From contig JXTC01000091.1 of assembly GCA_002914845.1 (NCBI GenBank), positions 379,795-443,794 on the forward strand: a stretch of 64,000 nucleotides of DNA. The letters are read 5' to 3'. The notes beneath the pieces are model-generated. The model saw only the letters and a list, made by a program, of their open reading frames with translations. It did not search any database and had not been told where the DNA came from. The DNA is from Trema orientale. Its lineage: Eukaryota > Streptophyta > Magnoliopsida > Rosales > Cannabaceae. Both the position numbers and the translations under genes were made by a program. This document shows, piece after piece, positions 56,621-64,000 of the stretch (its first letter is position 1; each line of letters opens with the position of its first letter).

Positions 56621-56909
56621 CCCTAAATAAAGGCAGGGAGAGGTATAGCGAGGGCAAAAAGGCAGAGAACGAAGAGACAGCAAAAGCCGAACGGAAGCTT
56701 TTCTTTTTTATAAGAAGAACTCTTGTAACACAGACTCCTCCAGGAAGAGAGGACCACTGAACAGAGTACAACTCTCTTCGTTTGTCTTTTGTCTCTGCCA
56801 AGCTTAGCTCTTTTTCTTTTTTAGGGCTCAAAATAGAGATTTCTTTCCTTCTTTCTGGTTAAGAGTTTTATTAACGAGAAAGAAACAGAGGAAGAAGAAG
56901 AAGAAGAAA

Positions 56910-57396
56910 ATGGGGAGGAGGAAGCACAGGAGAGGTGGTGGGGGACAGAAATCTACCATTGCTGAAGGAACTAGGATCCAAATATTGCGGGCATTGGAGC
57001 AGTTCCAAGACTCCACAGCCGCAGGTAAGCGTGCTTCAATCGACTTCTGACTGAAATGAGACCTGGGTTTTTGTTTTTATTGCTGTTCGTTTGGTTGCTG
57101 GGAAAATTTTATTTTTCTTTCTTGGAAAAATCATTATTATGGCCTGTATACGATATCTTATTGTTATTGTTCCATGTGATTTTTCCTTTTTTTTTTTTTT
57201 TTTTTTTTAATTTGAATTTGGATTTGGAATTCGATTTCTTGATGTTGACATGAGAATAAGAATGAGAAGCAGTGGGTTTGGGTAGTTTGAAATGCAAATG
57301 GTTTGTATAGCTTTTCGTATTCTGAAGATTCTTGAGACAATTTTTCTAGGAAGCTTACTGCGTTATTAATTCACTGCATAATTAATTCATACCTTG

Positions 57397-57428
<32 letters not shown>

Positions 57429-60400
57429 AATGTTTCCTTGGATTGGTGAAGGACTGTATTTCCTCTGTTTTTGTGTTTTTGTTTCTTGCTTTTTAAGATT
57501 CAGCTAAAATTTTCTGGGACAAAGTAAAGTTTAGTGTGGATAAAAGGCCATTCAGTATTAAGGAATGTTTCCTTTTTTTTTTTAATAATTAATGTATGTG
57601 TTAATCTTTAAATTTTATGCAGTATTCACATTTGAAGCTCAGCTGTCAAACCAGGAACGTGCTGTAGTGCATGAGTCATGCAGAAAATTGGGCATGACAT
57701 CCAAGAGTTCAGGGTGAGTGCTTTGTTAATCTTGGCTTGATATAAGCATAGCAAGTTGTTAGATAGGAGTTTAACAGGAAGAAGAATTGCATAGTTCTTA
57801 TCTGTAAGTTCTCTTCCATGATTCTCTCCTAATATAGCTTAATGTGAATCTTGCGTAGGCGCGGGAATCAGCGACGTGTTTCTGTTTACAAAACTAGAAA
57901 GAAGAAGGATATGGATAAATTGCAGGGTCTCACTTTTCTGAAATTTTCTGAGGAGGCAAAAGAGGTTTTGCAGGATCTATTTATGCGTTATCCACCTGAT
58001 GATGGGGAGGAGGGAAAAGAAATGGCAGGGAGAACTAGTGAAAAAACTGATAAGTTACATCGGAAGGGAGATGATATTTTCTATAAACCATCAATGAGCA
58101 AGTCAGATATTGCAAAGAAGGTGGAGTCACTTGCTTCTAGAATGGCAAGTATTGCAAAGTTGAGACAGGTTTAAATGACTTAAATATTTTTTACCCTTAT
58201 TATCATTCCTACACATCTTTAGGTTAACAGTTTTTGGTACTCAGTGTTAAGGATTCTGTAATTTCGTGCATACAGCTTACTGAAGAGAGGTCTAAGCTTC
58301 CAATTGCGTCCTTTAGGGATGTGATTACGACAACAGTTGAATCTCACCAGGTTGTACTTGTAACTTTAGAATTTAAATTGTACTTCCCCTCCTCTTCTTT
58401 TATATGTGAGAAATTATCTCCTGGTTGCGCACATTGCAGATTGCATTATATTGCATTTTATGTTGGTAGTCCTGAATAGTATTAGTTAGAAATGCAACAC
58501 ATTTTCATTCATTGTATATATATCCGTAAGAAATGATGTATGCTTGTGGTCAGTTTTGTTTTAGCTACTGGAACTCGTTATTGTCCTCTCTTTGGTGTTG
58601 TGATTTAGATTTTGTGCATTTGCATTGTAATGCTTGTGATTTACTGTTTGCTCTTTCTTTCCAAGCAGGTGGTTCTTGTGTCTGGTGAGACAGGGTGTGG
58701 AAAGACTACACAGGTTATGAGTTCTTTGCTTTGTCTTTTTTATGGTACATATTTAATCTTAACATTGTCTTAACCTGTATTAGAGGGAGCCCTCTTCCCC
58801 CATTAAATACTAAAACTTATCTATATCGGTTCCTATTTCTTATCCAAACAAAAAAAAAGAACTTTCCTATACCTAAATATTTATACTGATGTAATCATGT
58901 AAGTAAAATATTCAACAATGGAACATATTTAACTTTCGTTTTTGAGTAGGATTTGTTGTGATAACTCCAGTAATTTGCCATATTTGGCTGGTACAATTTT
59001 TAATATAAATGTGGAATATTGTTATTGTGAAGACGGAAAGGCCGCAAAAACCTGTTAAGCTCTTTGGGATTTATTGTCTGAACTATATTTGAAGCTGCTT
59101 ATTAGAATAGAAACCTACTGATTGGTCAGCAAAGTAGTTATGCTCTTTTTTCCCTTTTTTCTCAACTTTGTATACAACTTAGGTTTGGGTCATTATTTAT
59201 CCAAGCGCTTGCTTGCCAAGTTACCATGAATCTTGAATTCTTGTTTCAGTGGGACTGTCAGATTACTAGTTTATCTTGTATGCATTGCATCATATGTGTT
59301 AATAGCTGCCTGTAAATTTAGGGATAAAGAGTTGTAGTTTGGAAAAAGGCAATTGGTGAATGACGTTTTTGGAAATTCTGGGTTCCTCCTCTGTTACCTA
59401 GTTTACTCCACGCTGATTTAGATCCAATTAATTCCTTTTTCAATAGTCAAACATAAAGCTGAACATTTTAATTGGCTTGAATCTGAAAATGACTTATCCT
59501 AGATTTTCAAAAAGAATAAAAGAAAAAGAAAAGGAGGTAAATAGTTGAGGATGCTTTTGTTGGATTTCTTGCTTTTATGTATATAGTCAAATGTTTTGTT
59601 TTTTAATCTTTATTATTATTCTTTTAATTATATAGGTTCCCCAATTTTTGCTGGACCATAAGTGGGGCAAGGGTGAGGCATGTAAAATAGTGTGTACACA
59701 ACCCCGACGTCTCTCAGCCATGTCAGGTTTATCTTGCTTCATTATCACCTAAACTTCCTAGTTTGTGTTATTGTTTTCTGCTTTTTCTTTGCATTTTCAG
59801 CTGTACAATGTTCTTAGCTTTTGCTGTTTTCATGTCTAGTTGCTGAGAGAATCTCTTATGAAAGAGGAGAACATATTGGCGAGGATATCGGATACAAGGT
59901 AATGGTGTTTGTGATTGTATTGATGTGCTAGTAGGCTCTTTCTTAGTGTACTGGAATTCACGAAAACTATTTGGAGAGAAATTGCTGTTACTCTTAGAAA
60001 TGGAGAATCTTTTATAAGAAGTTTCATTATGCCTTCGATTATGTGCCTAAAAATCTGATACTTGGGAAGGAATAAATTAAGTTCAGGAATTGGAAGTCAT
60101 CATTTAATAAATCATCAATCTTGGTAAATGACAGTACACTATTTTCTCTAGTCTATAGGGGGGCCACCTCATCAGGTGCATGTTTTTCTTGCTTTATTTA
60201 AGAATTTATTCTTTTTTGTTTAGAACTGCTGCACATGCATCATTGGGGCATTCTTAGAGTTTCTTCCATTTTAGCTGATTCTGATTATTCTACTTTTTCA
60301 GATATATAATTTAATATTTGTTTTTCTGCTGTTAATCAGTGGTCAATATTGGGGGAATTGAAAACTTTAATATAATTTGTAAATATGACTGAATATGAAG

Positions 60401-63111
60401 ATAGTGTGATTTTTCTGAATTTAGACCTCAAAAGTCAATAATTTTAACTCTTACTTTATTTGGGCACTTACGGCTCTGTTGTTGTAAATATTAATTTTCT
60501 GTATATTTATGTACTAATTGTAGAATATTTACTCATGGTGCTCTTTTTGTCTTACCGACTTGTACGTTTATGGCAATGCTAGATACGATTAGAAAGTAAA
60601 GGTGGGACGCACTCATCAATTGTGTTCTGCACAAATGGGATTTTGTCGAGGGTTCTAGTTTCTAATGGTGTCAACAGAGAAGCAAAAAAAAGGCGTAAAA
60701 AGCAAGACCTTTCTGAGATTACTCACATCATTGTGGTACTATTCTAGTGTTCGTGCTAAGTGTCTAGATTCTTTCAATGACTTTTCGTGATCCATGTTAG
60801 GTGTATTTTCCACTTGTGGAACTATATGTAGAACTTGCGCATGCATTTGTTCATGGGGGCTGTGGTTCTTTCTGATTAATATTGGCACCAAGAACTGTCC
60901 TCGGTGTTATCAGTTGAAGTATCAGAGAGCTGGGTAACAATTTGTCTGCATATCTTTAAAGTCGATGCATATCACCAGTTGTCCTTCCTAGTTAATTATC
61001 ACCTAGTCATAAACCTGACTTTGTAAATTCAAAGTTGCTTTTGCAGTTTCTCCTTTTGAATGAATTAATTTTATTGGGTTGGATCAAAGACGTAGGCTTT
61101 TAGTAGCTAGTGACATTTTCCAAGATATGTTTATATTTGGCAAAATTGTCACTGAGAATAATGATGACACTTTCATTTATGGTGTTTCCGAATGAAAAAA
61201 TAACATAATAGCTGTCAAAATTAAAGAAGAAAAGAGAATGACATTTTTTAGGAAGGGGCGGGGGATTAACTTGGTTAGCTGTTATCAGTTTTAAATTTCT
61301 GGAAAATATCTGTCAAATATGTTTTGATGTGTTGAACATAAGATGTAAACGTAGGATTGGGTTCTAAAAGGTTTTGGAGTGATTACTTTCTGTTTATGTA
61401 GATGGTAAGGTTGGGTATTATGATATGCCTTTAACTGTAAGAACCCTTATATGACCCCCATATTTAACTCAAGCTTCTAAATAGTAAATTCTACTTGTTT
61501 GTGGACGAATTTTAAGTGCATTACAACCTTTATGAATTACGTATATGATCTGTTTAGATATATAAGGTGATTACGTGGTCTTGAAATAAACTTTCCTTTG
61601 CTAGGATGAAATTCATGAACGGGATCGTCACTCTGATTTCATGCTGGCTATTATCAGGTATAGAAGCTTATAATGTTAATTTTATTAGCAACATTAATAA
61701 TGAGAAATTTGTTATCACTATCAAAGAGTAAAGTGATTTGTTCCTTGAGGGAGGTGATTCTCTAATTGATGATCTGATTTAGATTTTTTGTTGCCCAATT
61801 TGCAGAGACATGCTTCCTTCATTCCCTCATCTGCGTCTGGTTTGTTCAAATCCTTGTCTTCTAGTTCTATTCTTTTTGAGCTTTACTACGTTTACTATAA
61901 AACATTAACCTTATTGTATTTGCTTTCATCCAACAGATACTGATGAGTGCAACTCTCGATGCTGAACGATTTTCTCAATATTTTGGTGGCTGCCCAATAA
62001 TCCGTGTCCCTGGGTTCACTTATCCTGTAAAAACTTAATAGGCTGATCCCTACTTTTTAAATTATGTTAATTCCACATTCAGTATCTTATATATTTTCTT
62101 GTTTAGGTCAAAACTTTCTATTTGGAGGATGTACTTTCCATCGTTAAAGCAGAAGGCAATAATCACCTTGATAATAGTATATCATGTCTCAAACGTGAAG
62201 AATCTGAGTTAACAGAGGAAGATAAGCTTGTTTTAGATGATGCTATTAGTTTGGCTTGGTCAAGTGATGATTTTGATCCCCTTCTAGAATTGGTTTCTTC
62301 TGAGGGAACCCGGAAAGTGTACAATTACCAGCATTCCTTGACTGGTCTTACTGCATTAATGGTGTTTGCTGGAAAGGGTAGAGTTGGAGATGTTTGCATG
62401 CTCCTTTCTTTTGGTGCAGACTGCCATTTACGAGCCAAGGATGGAACAACTGCACTGGAGTTGGCTGAAAAGGAAGACCAACAAGAAACTGCTGATATAT
62501 TAAAACGACATATGGAAAGTGCTCATTCTAACTCCTTGGAAGAGCAACAGTTACTTGATAAATATCTTGGACAAATCAACCCAGAACTCATTGATGTTGT
62601 TCTCATAGAGCAGTTATTAATGAAAATTTGTACCGATTCAAAAGATGGAGCTATTCTTATTTTCCTTCCAGGGTGGGATGATATAAATAAAACTCGTGAC
62701 AGATTACTTATGAATCCTTTGTTTAGAGATTCTACCAAATTTAATATATTATCTCTCCATTCTATGATTCCATCAGTAGAACAAAAGAAGGTTTTCAACC
62801 ACTCTCCTCCTGGTTGCCGCAAGATTGTTCTTTCAACCAATATTGCCGAAACTGCAATAACTATTGATGATGTTGTTTATGTTATAGACAGTGGTAGGAT
62901 GAAAGAAAAAAGTTATGATCCTTATAATAATGTATCAACTCTTCAATCTTCTTGGGTCTCAAAGGCCAGTGCGAAGCAGAGAGAGGGACGTGCTGGTCGT
63001 TGTCGGCCTGGGATCTGTTATCATCTTTACTCTAAACTTCGAGCAGCTTCTTTGCCAGAATTTCAAGTTCCTGAAATTAAGAGGATGCCAATTGAGGAAC
63101 TTTGTCTGCAG
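56910..63111 (+). CDS. R3H-DEIH-ankyrin RNA helicase (NIH/HVT1 type), first 707 residues
   Basis: SF2 DEAH/RHA-family RNA helicase of the NIH/HVT1 group (At1g06670, At2g30800). Twelve exons seen: 56910-57024, 57623-57713, 57859-58168, 58276-58350, 58669-58713, 59636-59726, 59840-59898, 60583-60735, 61605-61657, 61806-61839, 61937-62026 and 62107-63111; every junction is GT-AG and one frame of 2121 nt results. R3H domain at about 23-95, with the R-x3-H pair in NQERAVVHE. Walker A GETGCGKT at about 203-210, motif Ia TQPRRLSA, motif II DEIH at 314-317, motif III SAT at 346-348, two ankyrin repeats at about 443-507, motif [11 protein letters not shown] at about 615-624 and motif [10 protein letters not shown] at 663-670. 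The family is about 1500 residues, so over half, including the helicase-associated domain, lies beyond the window. Start chosen: first [15 protein letters not shown]. Confidence 0.93.
57389..57426. repeat. Poly-A run in helicase intron 1
   Basis: About 30 consecutive A at 57397-57426; a long T run lies at about 57187-57208 in the same intron. Possible retroposon tail, or simple slippage. Confidence 0.7.
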
Positions 63112-63446
63112 GTACTGATTTCCCCTTTTATCTTACCATTTCTGTTTTGAAATTGGTTGCTACCAGCCCCTGGAGATCATAACCTAGATTGTACAGTTGT
63201 ACCTGATTGAATTTCTGATGGCTATGATTTTAAGCTTCGAGGAACAAAGAATAAATGTGGCTGAACGTGAATTTTTTTTATTAATTTTTTTTAGAACTAT
63301 TATCTGGGATGAGTGATAGGTGCATATATTTCCTACAGGTGTAAAAATTTAATTAATGAAGCCTAGTCCTAAGTTCGATAATGGGTTGTGTTCTCAACAT
63401 CTCTTGTATTTTTTTGCCTTCCCTTTTCAGAGACCTCTTTAAAGAA

Positions 63447-63747
63447 TGATAGGTAGAAATGAAATGAACAGAGAACTTTTTCTCTTTTCCAAACAAGTTA
63501 CAACCATAGGACTTATATGGGCATTTCTAGGCAACAAGCAACTGAACCAGTCACATAAAACATAGAACAACTGTTCTCATAAAATCTGCCAGCAAACTAC
63601 TCTAAAACAGGGAGCAAAAAGTTCCATAAAGTAAGGCAACAATCTACCCTAAAACATGGAGTAAACAGTCCCATAAAACAGGAAAAAGTAGTCTGAAAAA
63701 TAAAACAAATAAAGGCTATAAAACTGTAAAATATCAGACTTTCAACA
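63447..63747 (-). repeat. Copia LTR with a triple U3 repeat
   Basis: Between about 63549 and 63685 three imperfect units of about 46 bp follow each other; on the element's strand each has TTTATGGGAC/GGAAC/GAGAAC, then CTCCATGTTTTAGGGTAG-like sequence. Such U3 repeats often act as enhancers of LTR promoters. The CA end at 63447-63448 is inferred from TG..CA ends; the other LTR is outside the window. Confidence 0.6.
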
Positions 63748-63759
63748 CTCTCCCTCAAG

Positions 63760-63999
63760 CTAAGAATAAATGTTAATCATTCCAAACTTGGATCTCAATT
63801 CTTCAAACTTTATTCTTGCAAGAGCTTTTGTGAGGATGTCAGCCACTTGAAGGTGGGTTGGAGTATGAATTGAATTCAAGATCACTTCTTCCACTTTTTC
63901 TTTGATAAAGTGATGATCTAATTCCACATGTTTAGTCCGATCATGATGAACAGGATTTTTAGCAATACTGATAGCAGCTTGATTATTACAAAACACCAT
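63760..63999 (-). CDS. Copia polyprotein, RNase H C-terminus (partial)
   Basis: 79 codons open to the window edge, ending FGMINIYS and a stop. The RNase H core is the CNNQAAISIA...HDRTKHVELDHHFIKEKV block of Ty1/Copia elements, where the D/E/H residues cut the RNA strand during reverse transcription. No stop or frameshift is seen in the visible part, so the copy could be young. The rest of the polyprotein lies right of the window. Confidence 0.85.
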   Translation of the reverse strand: MVFCNNQAAISIAKNPVHHDRTKHVELDHHFIKEKVEEVILNSIHTPTHLQVADILTKALARIKFEELRSKFGMINIYS

Positions 64000-64000
64000 C

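Larger units (their letters stand above)
63447..64000 (-). mobile_element. Ty1/Copia retrotransposon, 3' end, in a helicase intron
   Basis: On the minus strand, from the window edge to 63760, a frame without stops carries the end of the Copia RNase H domain: CNNQAAISIAKNPVHHDRTKHVELDHHF, then HLQVADILTKAL. It is followed by a polypurine tract (GAGGGAGAG) directly before TGTTGAAAG, the LTR start at 63747. The probable 3' LTR is 63447-63747 (301 bp, TG...CA), with a TATATAAG-like box near its end. It is antisense to the helicase and inside intron 12, provided the gene continues to the right. Confidence 0.85.

Overview
The window is plant nuclear DNA from a eudicot. Its genes have GT-AG introns and many exons, the intergenic DNA is very AT-rich, and one gene encodes the thylakoid-lumen protein PsbP. 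Gene space is about a third of the window; the rest is dominated by degraded mobile DNA. I cannot name the species; the protein sequences would fit a rosid.

Layout. 1-18 kb is repeat-rich: an internally deleted Ty3/Gypsy element (521-4287), CACTA- and hAT-like relics, a short LTR pair, a LINE fragment with a SINE nested in it, and one possible 50-residue gene (7860-8012, minus). 18.3-22.2 kb holds a reticulon-like ER-shaping protein (minus, five coding exons plus a leader exon). 22.2-26.7 kb is mobile-element debris with a second SINE. 26.7-28.0 kb is a single-exon F-box gene (minus). 28.7-32.0 kb is a nest of foldback, Mutator-like and SINE insertions. 32.7-35.85 kb is a plant-specific multi-pass membrane protein (minus) with a leader intron. 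36-42 kb is again mobile, with the best-bounded non-autonomous Mutator-like element (40535-41332) and a third SINE. 42.66-44.24 kb is PsbP (plus, four exons) behind a G-box/I-box promoter. 45-49 kb is repeats. 49.4-55.3 kb is a WDR26/Gid7-type LisH-CTLH-WD40 protein (minus, four coding exons plus leader). 56.9-63.1 kb is the first twelve exons of an R3H-DEIH-ankyrin RNA helicase of the NIH/HVT1 type (plus). It runs off the window, and an antisense Copia retrotransposon sits in its twelfth intron.

Functionally the genes are not a pathway: ER membrane shaping, SCF-type and CTLH/GID-type ubiquitin ligase components, photosystem II oxygen evolution and RNA remodelling. Two points link them. PsbP and the NIH-type helicase are also neighbours in Arabidopsis (At1g06680/At1g06670, with a paralogous pair At2g30790/At2g30800), so this end of the window appears to preserve an old gene neighbourhood. 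Three of the four minus-strand genes seem to share one design, a short non-coding first exon followed by an intron of about 2 kb.

The most distinctive non-genic content is the set of elements whose insertion footprints can be read by eye: 9-bp duplications around two Mutator-like elements, 17-18-bp duplications around three SINEs of one family, and a 5-bp duplication around the Gypsy remnant. I found no obviously new protein system. The best candidates for something undescribed are the 50-residue acidic-tailed gene with its own TATA box, the GTCGTT-motif array at 48.1-48.7 kb, and the non-autonomous Mutator-like families.
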